The translations under genes were made by a program, and so were the position numbers. A stretch of DNA of 64,000 nucleotides, taken from the NCBI GenBank assembly GCA_963710675.1, contig CAVQBE010000015.1, positions 114,574-178,573 on the forward strand. Reading direction: 5' to 3'. The DNA is from JACCZX01 sp963710675. Lineage in GTDB: Bacteria; Pseudomonadota; Gammaproteobacteria; Burkholderiales; Burkholderiaceae_F. Shown here piece by piece: positions 40,050-49,579 of the stretch. The stretch's first letter is position 1. Each line of letters begins with the position of its first letter. Below the pieces are notes generated by a model, which was not told the DNA's origin, searched no databases, and saw only the letters and a list, made by a program, of their open reading frames with translations.

Positions 40050-40460
40050 TCAGCTCGCAAACCGCATATGAACGTACAGATAGAACGGCGCACGCGGCGG
40101 TGGTGTAAAGCGATCGAACAGAAGTCGCCCCCGAAGGCACGCATATACCGGCGGGCTGCGATCACTCCATAGCTTCAGCACCTTTCCTTCGGCATCCAAC
40201 GCGGCCACGAATGAGAACGGCGTCTGATCCGGCTGTGGCAGTGCCGCCTGACACTCGCGAAGATGGGCTCGATAACTTGCGCTGAATTGCGGCAACAGCG
40301 CAGTGCGGTGGTAGTCGACGGTCACGGGGTCTTTCTCGTCGCGCCGCCCCAGCTCCTGCGCTTCGACGAACGACTCTGCGAGCGAAGTCTGCGCTGCAAG
40401 CGGCGGCAGCCAGAGCGCAAATACACTCAGCACTATCCTCGTGCAAGTTGACGTTTTCAT
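40050..40460 (-). CDS. Exported hypothetical protein
   Basis: This 136-residue protein has a signal peptide (MKTSTCTRIVLSVFALWLPP ... AAQTSLA). The mature part contains SYRAHLRECQAALPQPDQTP and a C-terminal YACLRGRLLFDRFTPPPRAP, with a Cys pair that could form a disulfide. I do not recognise a family. It is on the opposite strand between two plus-strand genes. Confidence 0.6.
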   Translation of the reverse strand: MKTSTCTRIVLSVFALWLPPLAAQTSLAESFVEAQELGRRDEKDPVTVDYHRTALLPQFSASYRAHLRECQAALPQPDQTPFSFVAALDAEGKVLKLWSDRSPPVYACLRGRLLFDRFTPPPRAPFYLYVHMRFAS

Positions 40461-40481
40461 CTGACGATCATAATTCGGAAA

Positions 40482-41528
40482 ATGAATGCTCCGCACGACT
40501 TGAAGTTCAAGCTGACATCGTTTGCACACGGTGGCGGATGCGGCTGCAAGATCGCGCCCGGCGTGTTGAGTGAAATTCTGCAGGGGGTGCGCGGGATCGT
40601 GCCGCCGCAGCTGTTGGTCGGCATCGAAACCGCCGACGATGCTGCCGTGTATCAGATAAACGGCGAGCAGGCGATCGTCGCCACCACCGATTTCTTTACT
40701 CCGATCGTCGATGATCCCTACGACTTCGGCCGTATTGCTGCGACCAACGCGATCTCCGATGTCTATGCGATGGGCGGTACGCCGATCATGGCGCTGGCGT
40801 TACTCGGCATGCCGATCGACAAGATTCCCATCGAAATTATTCGGCGCATTGCCGAAGGCGGTCAGTCTGTCTGCAACGCGATCGGAATTCCAATTGCGGG
40901 CGGCCATACGATCGATTCGGCTGAACCGATCTACGGACTCGTCGCGCTGGGTCTGGTTCATCCGGCCAAGGTAAAGAAAAACAGCAGCGCAAGAGCCGGC
41001 GATGTTCTGATTCTTGGAAAGCCGCTCGGGGTGGGTGTCTACTCTGCGGCACTGAAGAAAGGCGCGCTCGACGCGGCGAGTTACACGCAGATGATCGCTA
41101 GCACCACACAGCTGAACACTCCGGGACGAAAACTGGCAGACATGGCTGACGTGCATGCGATGACCGATGTGACCGGCTTTGGCCTGCTCGGACATCTGAA
41201 TGAAATCGCGCTTGGCAGCGGTCTCGCGGCAACAGTCGATCTGAAGTCGGTGCCGTGGCTGCCAGGTGTTGAACGGCTCGCAGCAAGCGGGCACATCACC
41301 GGTGCATCGAATCGAAATTGGGCCGGCTACGGGGCGCACGTGAAATTGAACAACGTGCCGGATGTCGTCAAAGCGTTGCTGACGGATCCACAGACCAGCG
41401 GTGGCCTGCTGCTGGCATGCGATCCGCGAGCGGTGGATGACGTACTCACCATCTTTCGCGATGAGGGCTTCGAGCGTGCAGTAGTCATTGGCAGCCTGCA
41501 GGAAGGCAATGGCATCAGCGTTGGCTGA
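40482..41528 (+). CDS. selD: Selenide, water dikinase
   Basis: This 348-residue enzyme makes selenophosphate from selenide and ATP. The active-site region AHGGGCGCKIAPGVL has Cys20 and Lys23 equivalents of E. coli Cys17 and Lys20; it is a Cys form, not a Sec form. The metal and ATP motifs TADDAAVYQINGEQAIVATT and DFFTPIVDDPYDFGRIAATN are complete. No selA, selB or selU is visible nearby, so selenophosphate might serve selenouridine or selenocysteine made elsewhere. It is intact and overlaps no neighbour. Confidence 0.95.
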   Translation: MNAPHDLKFKLTSFAHGGGCGCKIAPGVLSEILQGVRGIVPPQLLVGIETADDAAVYQINGEQAIVATTDFFTPIVDDPYDFGRIAATNAISDVYAMGGTPIMALALLGMPIDKIPIEIIRRIAEGGQSVCNAIGIPIAGGHTIDSAEPIYGLVALGLVHPAKVKKNSSARAGDVLILGKPLGVGVYSAALKKGALDAASYTQMIASTTQLNTPGRKLADMADVHAMTDVTGFGLLGHLNEIALGSGLAATVDLKSVPWLPGVERLAASGHITGASNRNWAGYGAHVKLNNVPDVVKALLTDPQTSGGLLLACDPRAVDDVLTIFRDEGFERAVVIGSLQEGNGISVG

Positions 41529-41532
41529 TTCG

Positions 41533-42049
41533 ATGCGTTCCCGCCGCGTCTTCGTCGCGGCAGCGCTGCTTGGAGCGTTCGTATCACCAGTCCACGCGGC
41601 TGAACTGAAACGCTGGAAAGGAAATCCCGCCGCGCCTCCAGTCGATCTGATGACGACCGCTGGAGCGCCGCTTTCGCTGCAAGCATTACGTGGCAAGGTC
41701 GTGCTGGTGAACTTTTGGGCGACGTGGTGCGAGCCTTGCATCAGGGAAATGCCCTCGCTGCAGCGCCTGCGCGACCAGTTGCATGCAGACGGCTTCGAAG
41801 TACTTGCCGTCAACTACCAGGAAGGGCCGGCGCGCATTAACGGCTTCATCGAAAAAATGAAGCTCACGCTGCCCGTGGTGCGAGACACCGACGGTGGTGT
41901 GGCGCGAGCGTGGGGTGCACGCATATTTCCCGCGAACTACCTGGTCGATCGCGCCGGCAACATCCGATACTGCGATGGACGGGGCGGCTGATTGGACAAG
42001 CCCGTCGCTAGTCAGCACAATCCGCACGTTACTGACTGAGAAGCGATAG
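41533..42049 (+). CDS. TlpA-like periplasmic thioredoxin (one frameshift)
   Basis: This is a thioredoxin-fold protein of about 171 residues with N-terminal signal MRSRRVFVAAALLGAFVSPV. The redox motif VNFWATWCEPCIREMPSLQ has CxxC, and the Pro loop is in ARIFPANYLVDRAGN. The frame breaks near 41,975; skipping it gives the natural end DWTSPSLVSTIRTLLTEKR at 42049. It starts four bases after selD and may be co-transcribed. It is likely a disulfide reductase or cytochrome-c maturation-type factor in the periplasm. Confidence 0.82.
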
Positions 42050-42101
42050 CAGTCAATAACGCATCGTTGGCGCGTGCCGCCACACCTATTCGGAGACACC
42101 G

Positions 42102-43174
42102 ATGAAACGCCGTACGCTGATCACGGCGGGCCCTGCCGCCGGCTTGCTTGCCCTGACACCTGTTGCTGCTCGCGCCCAGGCCACCAGTGCCTGGCGCACT
42201 TTCGAAGTCGTGACGCGCGTCGAGGTCGCCGCGCCTACGCGGACAAGTGATGGTGTGGGTCCCGCTGCCGCTGTCGCAGGACACCGACTGGTTTCAAACG
42301 CTGGAGAATTCGGTGACGGGCAACTTCATCGTTAACAACGACGTGATCGAGCCCAACTATCGCGCCGCGATCGGCGTGGCGACCTTCAAGCCGAGCGAAG
42401 CGCAACCGGTGTTCGAAGTGACCAGCCGTTTTCGCACACGCGATCGCAAGGTTGAATTGAAGCCGGGCGCCGGAGTGTCGGCCAGCGCGGCCGAGCAGGC
42501 GCACTACCTGAAGCCGACCGAGTTCATGCCGACCGACGGCATCGTGCGCGAGACCGCGTTGAAAGCCACGCGCGGCGCGCGGACCGACGTCGAAAAGGCA
42601 CGTGCAATCTATGACTGGATGGTCGAGAACACCGAGCGCAACGCGAAGACGCGTGGCTGTGGCGTTGGAGATGTCAAAGCGATGCTCGAAAGCAATAACC
42701 TGAGTGGCAAGTGCGCCGATCTGAATGCGCTGTTTGTCGCGCTCGCGCGCTCAGTGGGTGTGCCGGCACGCGACGTTTATGGCGTGCGCGTTGCTGATTC
42801 AAACCGTGGCTACAAGAGCCTGGGCAAGTCGGGAGATGTCACCCGCGCCCAGCATTGCCGCGCCGAGTTCTACGCGCAGAACATTGGATGGGTACCGGTT
42901 GACCCGGCCGATGTGCGCAAGGTGGTTTTGGAAGAAAAGCCCGGGCTTACGCTGAGCGATGATGTTGTCAAACAGGCGCGGTCGATGCTTTGGGGTGGCT
43001 GGGAAGGCAACTGGCTTGCGTACAACTATGCGCACGACGTACCAGCTGCCTGGCTCGAGCAGGGCGCCGGTGCCATTCCTGATGTATCCGCAGGCGGAAA
43101 ACGCGCAAGGCCGAATGGACAGCCTTGATCCAGACAACTTCAAGTATCGAATGACGGCGCGCGAGATCGTCTAG
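42102..43174 (+). CDS. Transglutaminase-like protein with twin-arginine-like signal (two frameshifts)
   Basis: This protein of about 356 residues starts MKRRTLITAGPAAGLLALTP, a TAT-like signal. A transglutaminase core contains GKCADLNALFVALARSVGVP (catalytic Cys), AQHCRAEFYAQNIGW (catalytic His) and WVPVDPADVRKVVL (Asp). Breaks near 42,240 and 43,050 shift the frame; the true end is FKYRMTAREIV at 43174. Bacterial proteins of this type are often proteases or cell-wall enzymes rather than cross-linkers. It follows the thioredoxin gene on the same strand. Confidence 0.78.
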
Positions 43175-43200
43175 AACATCTGCGAAACTTACGCAGCGAA

Positions 43201-45305
43201 CTACTTCTTCGCCTGCACGTCGACGATTGGTGCGGGCGGCCCCGTTCGTTTCTTCTGCATATCAACGATTGGCGCCGATGTTGACGGCTGTTCGGTGGCC
43301 GTCGGAGCGTCAGCGACTTTTTTCCCGGACTGTTTGACGGCACCGGAGACCGGTGCCAACGCCGCCTGGCAATCGGCGTTTACTCCCGGTCCTGTTTCAA
43401 TCAACGGGATCAACGCCAGTAGTGGATTCAGGAGCCCTAAGGCGACGGCACCCAGGCCACGCCCAATTGTCTGTCCCGACACTCCGAAATCCGCGTTCCG
43501 AAACGTGCCGTAGATGCGCACTGGACCGCGCAACGACAAAATGCCCGGCTTTTTGGGCTGCGGCTCCAGCGTGATATCGAACTGCTCGGCTCCTAGATTC
43601 ATCGTGCCGGAGCCCTTGATGTTCGACTCATCAGTGTCGAACACAAAAAGTTCATGGTCGCCAACCCGTCGTCGACAGCGAACGACACCGCACCGCATCG
43701 AATCTGCGTTGGACGATCGCCGCCGAATAGCAGCGGTATCAACTCACCCACGTGCAGATTCACCAGCCAGACGCCAAGCTCCGATACGCGGCCACCCGCC
43801 ATGCCCGCGGTGATCATGCCGTCGGACGTTGCAAGCATGTCCGAAATCGAGTTGCCGCGGCCCGCCAGACGAATCTGCGCGCCAAGCGTGCCGGTACTTG
43901 TGTTCTTGATCGTGTCGACTGTGGGGAACAGCTGCCCCAGCCGCACACGACGCAAGTCGATCGACGCCTTCGCAGCAATCGGATTGCTGCGCGCATCGAG
44001 CGTTATCGTCGAAATCAGATTGCCGCCTGCCATGCCAAAGTTCAGCGGATCAAGCACGAGCAATCCACTGTTGAGCTTCAGGTGCGTCGAGAAGTTGTCG
44101 AGAGGGATCTGCTCAGGAATTTTCAACGTCGCCGCGGTCAGGCGTACATCAGCGTCCATCGCGTTGAGCTTCTGAACATTGAAGTCGTTATCCGGAAAAA
44201 CCTTTCCCGGGGGCAGCTTTGCCGGTGCCGCCTTCGCTGGCGTGTGGGTGGCTTTGGGTGACACGGGGGGTGCGCCGGAATCGGTGCGCGGTGCAAGACC
44301 GATCAGAGGGCCGAGGTCGGCAAGATCCAGGCTGCGACTCTGTAGGGTTGCCGTCAGCAACGGTCGCGGCTGCCGGCGCTCATAACGCGCGTCGCCCGCC
44401 AGATCGGTATTTCCAATCACACCGCTGAAGCCCGTATAGGTGTACACCTCGCCTTCGCGAACCAGACGCCCCGTTACGCGATACGGCGGCGTGTCCGGCA
44501 AGGCCAATGGAAGCGTTGGATACAGATTTCCAAGACTAGGGCCACTGATCGATACCCTGGCATCGATCTGTCCGAGGCTCTTGATGTCTGCGACATGGCC
44601 TTCCGCATTGATCGACGTTTTCGCAAAGCGCAAGGCAAGCCGCAGCGGAAACGGCTCGTCCAAATCGCGCAGCGATAAAACGTTGCCGATATCTGCGTTG
44701 CCCTCGAAGGGGTTGCCTCGCCATTTCCCGCCAAATGTCATCCGCGACTCATAGGGTCCGTCCAAACGGGACTCGCCTCGCGCCTGAACGTCGATGTTTT
44801 GAATCGCGTCGCGATATGAGAGGCTCGCATCCACGAGCGCAAGCGACTGAACATCAATGGTGCGAGTGGAGGGCTCGTCCGATTTGCGAAGTTGCCAATT
44901 TGCACGGCCATCCTTGTCGCGCACGAGAGTCACGTCACCCCCAGTGAGTCTGACGTGTGGCAGAACGATCTTGTTCGTAAACAGGGACGGCACCCTGACG
45001 CTGAACATCAGCTCGCGCAAAATGACAAGCGGCTCATCACCTGCCCACTCCGCATTACCGATCGCAATGTCTGAAATGATTATTCGAGGCCGCAGAGCGA
45101 GATCGACGTCGAGATAACCAATCGTGACCGGCCGGCCGGTGGACTCCGTCAGATACCGTTCCAACGGCCCACGAAACCAGTTCCAGTCGAAGATCGCAAT
45201 AAACAATGCGAGTGCAACGGCAATCGTGCCGAGCACCCACGCCCAACGCCGCTTGCGTGGCGTATTGGGGCGGGCACTGCTGGATGAGTTTGGGGTTGAG
45301 GCCAC
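43201..45305 (-). CDS. AsmA-family protein (one frameshift)
   Basis: This large protein of about 700 residues has a single N-terminal membrane anchor (RKRRWAWVLGTIAVALALFI) and a long, mostly beta periplasmic part typical of AsmA/YhdP-type proteins. These are thought to help move phospholipids between membranes. Typical features are ESTGRPVTIGYLDVDLALRP and ILSLRGPVRIYGTFRNADFG. The frame breaks near 43,645. The C-terminal tail is Ala/Pro/Lys-rich. It is divergent from egtB. Confidence 0.8.
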
Positions 45306-45408
45306 GGCACGAAAAATGCAAGCGTCATGCCTGCTGCGTACAAGAATGTCCCAAACGCCGCGGCGGTCACTCGGTTATCGTCACGCGCTTCAAGCAGATG
45401 GACAATTG

Positions 45409-46611
45409 ATGAGATTTGCATTGAGAACTGAATTGCAGCGCGTACGCGCCTTTACCGACTCCCTGTTTGGGATGGTTGCGCCCGAAACGCTCTACGAGCG
45501 GCCCATTCCAGACCGGCATCGGCTTGTTTTCTACGTCGGACATCTCGACGCATTCGACTGGAATCAGCTCGTGCGAGGCGTGCTCGGACAGCCGTCCTTT
45601 AATTCGTCGTTCGATTCGTTGTTCGAGGCGGGGATCGATCCACCACCGGGTCAAGCACCGCAAGACAAGCCTGCCGATTGGCCGGCGCTGGAAACCGTGC
45701 AAACGTATGTGACGCGGATCCGTGCCGCAATCGATGAAGTCTGGGACAAGGTTCCGACCGACATGCAGCAGATGGTCATCGAGCATCGCTGGATGCACGC
45801 GGAAACGCTCTGCTACCTGTTGCATCAGCTGGATCCCACATCAAAGCGCCAAGCGCTTTTGCCACCCGTTCCTGCGTCCATTGCCCTCCCCTCGCCAGCT
45901 CGATTCATTTCAATCCAAGCAGGAACGACGCAGCTTGGTCAGGGCAACGGCGATTTCGGTTGGGACAATGAATTTCCACCGCATTCGTGCACGGTACCGG
46001 CGTTTGAAATCAGCAAACACAAGGTCACGAATGGCGAGTACTTGCAGTTCGTTAAGCAAGGCGGAACTGCACCGTTGTTCTGGCAATTGCGAAACGGCGC
46101 CTGGCATCTGCGGCGCATGTTGGATGAAATCCCGCTGCCACTCGACGCGCCGGTGTATGCAACGCATCAACAGGCGGACTCGTACGCGCGCGCCATGGCG
46201 GGCGCTGAATTACCCACCGAGGCCGAATGGCATCGCGCTGCCTATGGGGACGACGAGCACGCGTATCCGTGGGGTGACGCCGCGCCCAACGGTGCTCACG
46301 GCAACTTCGATTTTGCGCACTGGGATCCGGTATCAGTCAGTGCGTATCCGTCGGGAGACAGCGCCTACGGCGTGTCGCAAATGATCGGCAATGGCTGGGA
46401 GTGGACGTCGTCGCCGTTTAGGGGCTTCGACGGATTCAAGGCGAGTTCTTATTACCCCGGCTATTCGGCCAACTTCTTTGATGACCAGCATTTCGTGCTC
46501 AAGGGCGGCTCACCGGTAACGTCGCGCAATCTGTTGCGCCGTTCGTTTCGTAACTGGTTCCGGGCCGACTATCCGTACGTGTATTCGACGTTCAGACTCG
46601 TGCGACGTTAA
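45409..46611 (+). CDS. egtB: Ergothioneine biosynthesis sulfoxide synthase EgtB
   Basis: This 400-residue protein combines an N-terminal DinB-like helical part and a C-terminal formylglycine-generating-enzyme-like part. EgtB joins a sulfur donor to trimethylhistidine (hercynine). Metal-binding histidines lie in FYVGHLDAFDWNQL and EHRWMHAETLCYLLHQ. The FGE-type core has ISKHKVTNGEYLQFVKQGG, ELPTEAEWHRAAYG and GNGWEWTSSPFRGF, ending FVLKGGSPVTSRNLLRRSFR. egtD is next to it, convergent. The start at 45409 is the last ATG before the first conserved region. Confidence 0.87.
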   Translation: MRFALRTELQRVRAFTDSLFGMVAPETLYERPIPDRHRLVFYVGHLDAFDWNQLVRGVLGQPSFNSSFDSLFEAGIDPPPGQAPQDKPADWPALETVQTYVTRIRAAIDEVWDKVPTDMQQMVIEHRWMHAETLCYLLHQLDPTSKRQALLPPVPASIALPSPARFISIQAGTTQLGQGNGDFGWDNEFPPHSCTVPAFEISKHKVTNGEYLQFVKQGGTAPLFWQLRNGAWHLRRMLDEIPLPLDAPVYATHQQADSYARAMAGAELPTEAEWHRAAYGDDEHAYPWGDAAPNGAHGNFDFAHWDPVSVSAYPSGDSAYGVSQMIGNGWEWTSSPFRGFDGFKASSYYPGYSANFFDDQHFVLKGGSPVTSRNLLRRSFRNWFRADYPYVYSTFRLVRR

Positions 46612-46619
46612 GTCACTGC

Positions 46620-47601
46620 TTATGCACCAGCCAGCGCGACGGCAAATCCGCCCGCGTCGTCGGTGTACAGCGCAACCCATGCATAGCCTGCGCGCTTGAG
46701 CATCTGACGTAGCGTGTCCGGCGTGTACTTGTAAGAGTTTTCAGTGTGAATGCGTTCGCCCGAGGCTGAACGCGCGTTCGGCGCCCGGCCAGCGAACAAC
46801 CAGATCGCGGCGGGCTTCGACATGCATTTCGATACGCGCGCGCTCGGGATTGAAGAACGCGATGTGGCGCCAGTCTGCAACATCGAAGTCACTCCGCAGC
46901 AAGGCGTTGACATTGCGCAGCACGTTCAGGTTGAAAGCCGCGGTCACCCCGAGCGGATCGTCGTAGGCAAGATCGAGCAGCGCTTTGTCTTTGACGAGAT
47001 CTGCCCCGAGCAGCAGATGGCCGTCATCCCCACAGGCTTCGCGTGCGCGTTGCAAGAATGCGAATGCTGCCTCGGGTGCGAAGTTGCCGATCGACGAGCC
47101 CGGGTAGAACAGAGTGCGCGCACCGTCTTCAACTTCCACCGGAAGCTGGATCGACTGCGTGAAGTCCTGCGCAATACCGAGCATCGGATGCTGCGGATTG
47201 CGCTGCGCCAGCACACCGAGTCGCTCGCGCAAAAAGTCGGCAGCAATGTCGATCGCAACGTATTGCGTTGGCGCCAACCAGCCGAACAAGCGCTCGGCTT
47301 TTTCGCAATTGCCAGCACCCAGGTCAATAAGCACACTGCCCGGTCCAATGCGCGCGGCGATCTCATGAACGTGCGCATCGACGATCGCACGCTCGGTGCG
47401 CATCAACGGATACTCCGGCAGCTCGCAGATCGCCTCGAACAGCCGTGATCCGAGAGAGTCATAAAAATATTTTGGCGGGATGAACGCGCGCGCCTGCAGC
47501 AGCGCTTCGGTCAACTCAGCGCGCGGATCGATCGTGGTGGCCAGCAGATCGATAAATTGCGGAGTCGATCGCGGCGGAGCAAGGACTTCGTCAGGAACCA
47601 T
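46620..47601 (-). CDS. egtD: L-histidine N(alpha)-methyltransferase EgtD (one frameshift)
   Basis: This SAM-dependent enzyme of about 326 residues trimethylates histidine to hercynine, the first step of ergothioneine synthesis. It contains IPPKYFYDSLGSRLFEAICE, ERAIVDAHVHEIAARIG, VLIDLGAGNCEKAERLFG (SAM motif) and ARTLFYPGSSIGNFAPE, all characteristic of EgtD. The frame breaks near 46,780; the rest, GERIHTENSYKY ... GFAVALAGA, runs to 46620. It is convergent with egtB; stops lie nine bases apart. Confidence 0.88.
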
Positions 47602-47621
47602 GATGGACTTTCGCCAGCGGA

Positions 47622-48887
47622 TCAGTACGGATGCGTGGTCGCGTGCAAGCCAGCGGCCTGCAGCGTGCGCAGCACTTCATCGATATGTTCGGGGCCGCGT
47701 GTCTGCAGAACGAATTCGAGCTCGGCATTCTGCACCGGTAATGTCGTGAACGCCCGTTGATGCTCGACCTCTTCGATATTCGCTCCCACCTGCCCGATCA
47801 GCGTAGCTGCTCGCGCCAATTCGCCCGGTACATCACGCGTGTGCACCCGAATGCGAGCCAGACGACCAGCACGAACCATGCCGCGTTCGATGATGTCGGC
47901 CAGCACCATCGGATCGATGTTGCCGCCACACAGGATCAGCCCGACTTTGCGGCCAGCGAACCGGTCGCGATGCCGCATCATCGCCGCCAGCCCGGTTGCT
48001 CCGGCACCTTCGACGACGGTTTTTTCGATTTCGAGCAGCATCACAATCGCCTGCTCGATGTCGCCCTCGGACACCAGCACGATCTCATCGACCAGCTTTT
48101 TGACGATCTGCACCGTCAGATCGCCCGGCTGTTTCACCGCAATCCCTTCGGCCAGCGTCGCATTGGCCGATGGCATCTCAACACCCTTGAACGCCGCATA
48201 CATCGACGGGAACTGTTCGGTCTGCACGCCGACGATGTCGATCGAAGGCTTCAACCGGTGCGCGGCGATTGCAATGCCAGAGATCAATCCACCGCCGCCT
48301 ATCGCGACGCACAGAGAATCGATGTCCGGTTGTTGAGCGAACATCTCGAGTGCTATGGTGCCCTGCCCTGCGATCACGTCGGCATCGTCGTACGGATGCA
48401 GCATCGTGAGCGCGCGCGAGTGAGCGAGGCTTGCCGCTTCGGCCTTTGCATCGTCGAACGTATCGCCAAATAGCACGACTTCCGCACCAAAACCCTTTGT
48501 CCGCTCGATCTTGACCATCGGCGAAAAGCGCGGCATCACGATCACTGCGGGAACATTAAGCCGCTGTGCGTGATACGCGACACCTTGCGCATGATTGCCG
48601 GCTGACACCGCAATCACACCCTTGGCGCGCTGCTGCGGTGACAGCAATGACAGCTTGTTCAGCGCACCTCGCTCCTTGAACGACGAGGTGAACTGCAGAT
48701 TCTCAAACTTCAGGTAAACCTCGGCGCCGGTAATGTGAGACAGCGTTTGCGAATGCAAACACGGCGTGATTTCGACATGACCGGCGATACGCGCGTGCGC
48801 TGCAATGATGTCGTCGAAGGTGACTGTGATGTCGTTCAAATGGAGATCGCCAGGTGGGAGCAAGATTGTAGCGAGCAGGCAGCGCAT
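47622..48887 (-). CDS. ilvA: Threonine dehydratase with ACT domain
   Basis: This 421-residue PLP enzyme deaminates threonine (or serine) to 2-oxobutyrate. The PLP lysine is in QFTSSFKERGALNKL, the phosphate loop is in VAIGGGGLISGIAIAAH, and a C-terminal ACT-like domain (RIRVHTRDVPGELARAATLI ...) suggests allosteric control. The length and single ACT domain fit the catabolic/short biosynthetic class. The ATG at 48887 adds about 20 residues before the family's usual N-terminus, so the true start may be downstream. It lies 20 bases upstream of egtD on the same strand. Confidence 0.9.
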   Translation of the reverse strand: MRCLLATILLPPGDLHLNDITVTFDDIIAAHARIAGHVEITPCLHSQTLSHITGAEVYLKFENLQFTSSFKERGALNKLSLLSPQQRAKGVIAVSAGNHAQGVAYHAQRLNVPAVIVMPRFSPMVKIERTKGFGAEVVLFGDTFDDAKAEAASLAHSRALTMLHPYDDADVIAGQGTIALEMFAQQPDIDSLCVAIGGGGLISGIAIAAHRLKPSIDIVGVQTEQFPSMYAAFKGVEMPSANATLAEGIAVKQPGDLTVQIVKKLVDEIVLVSEGDIEQAIVMLLEIEKTVVEGAGATGLAAMMRHRDRFAGRKVGLILCGGNIDPMVLADIIERGMVRAGRLARIRVHTRDVPGELARAATLIGQVGANIEEVEHQRAFTTLPVQNAELEFVLQTRGPEHIDEVLRTLQAAGLHATTHPY

Positions 48888-48917
48888 GCTTCGCGTGTCG
48901 TCTCGTAATATCCATCC

Positions 48918-49577
48918 ATGCTGGTCGTCGAAGGCTTGGTCAAGCGGTTCGGTACACGCACGGTGCTCGATGAACTTGCCCTCGACGTCGCGGCCGGCGA
49001 GTATGTTGCGATCGTGGGTGAGTCAGGCTCGGGCAAGTCAACGCTGCTCAATCTGATTGCAGGCCTCGAGCAGCCCGACTCAGGCACTGTGGCGGTCGAC
49101 GGAGCCAACATCGCCAGGATGAACGACGAGCAGCGCACCCTCACTCGGCGTTCAAAAGTCGGTTTCGTTTTTCAGTCGTTTCACATCCTCCCGCATCTGA
49201 CTGTTGAGCAGAATGTTGAGCTGCCGCTGGTGCTTTTGAACGTGGCGCGCGCTGCACGCTCCGAGCGGGTTGCCGAACTACTGACAGCAGTCGGCCTTGG
49301 CGAGCGGGGTGCGAGTATGCCGCGCGAGTTATCGGGCGGGGAACTACAGCGGATCGCCCTGGCACGCGCGCTGGTGCATCGGCCAGCGCTGGTTCTCGCC
49401 GACGAGCCGACTGGAAATCTGGATCCGGATACAGCGCAGACAGTCCTCGCACGTTTGGCCGATGAGATTCGATCGCGCGGCGCAGCGGGCGTGCTGGTGA
49501 CGCATTCCGAGGCGGCAGCGTTGTCAGCGGACCGCATCCTGGTACTTGACCATGGCCGACTTCGGCCGCGAATGTGA
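48918..49577 (+). CDS. LolD-like ABC transporter ATPase
   Basis: This 219-residue ATPase starts MLVVEGLVKRFGTRTVLDEL. Walker A is GESGSGKST, the signature LSGGELQRIALARA, Walker B LVLADEPTGNLD and switch His VLVTHSE. It belongs to the LolD/MacB/YbbA class. The next gene is an FtsX-type permease whose start follows within three bases, so this is a two-component export system. YbbA-YbbP of other bacteria is the closest arrangement I can suggest. The frame is intact. Confidence 0.9.
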   Translation: MLVVEGLVKRFGTRTVLDELALDVAAGEYVAIVGESGSGKSTLLNLIAGLEQPDSGTVAVDGANIARMNDEQRTLTRRSKVGFVFQSFHILPHLTVEQNVELPLVLLNVARAARSERVAELLTAVGLGERGASMPRELSGGELQRIALARALVHRPALVLADEPTGNLDPDTAQTVLARLADEIRSRGAAGVLVTHSEAAALSADRILVLDHGRLRPRM

Positions 49578-49579
49578 CG

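Noticed and set aside
40482..41528. Functional link between selD here and the Sec-containing grd operon
   Set aside because: The two lie on opposite sides of the chimeric joint and probably come from different organisms.
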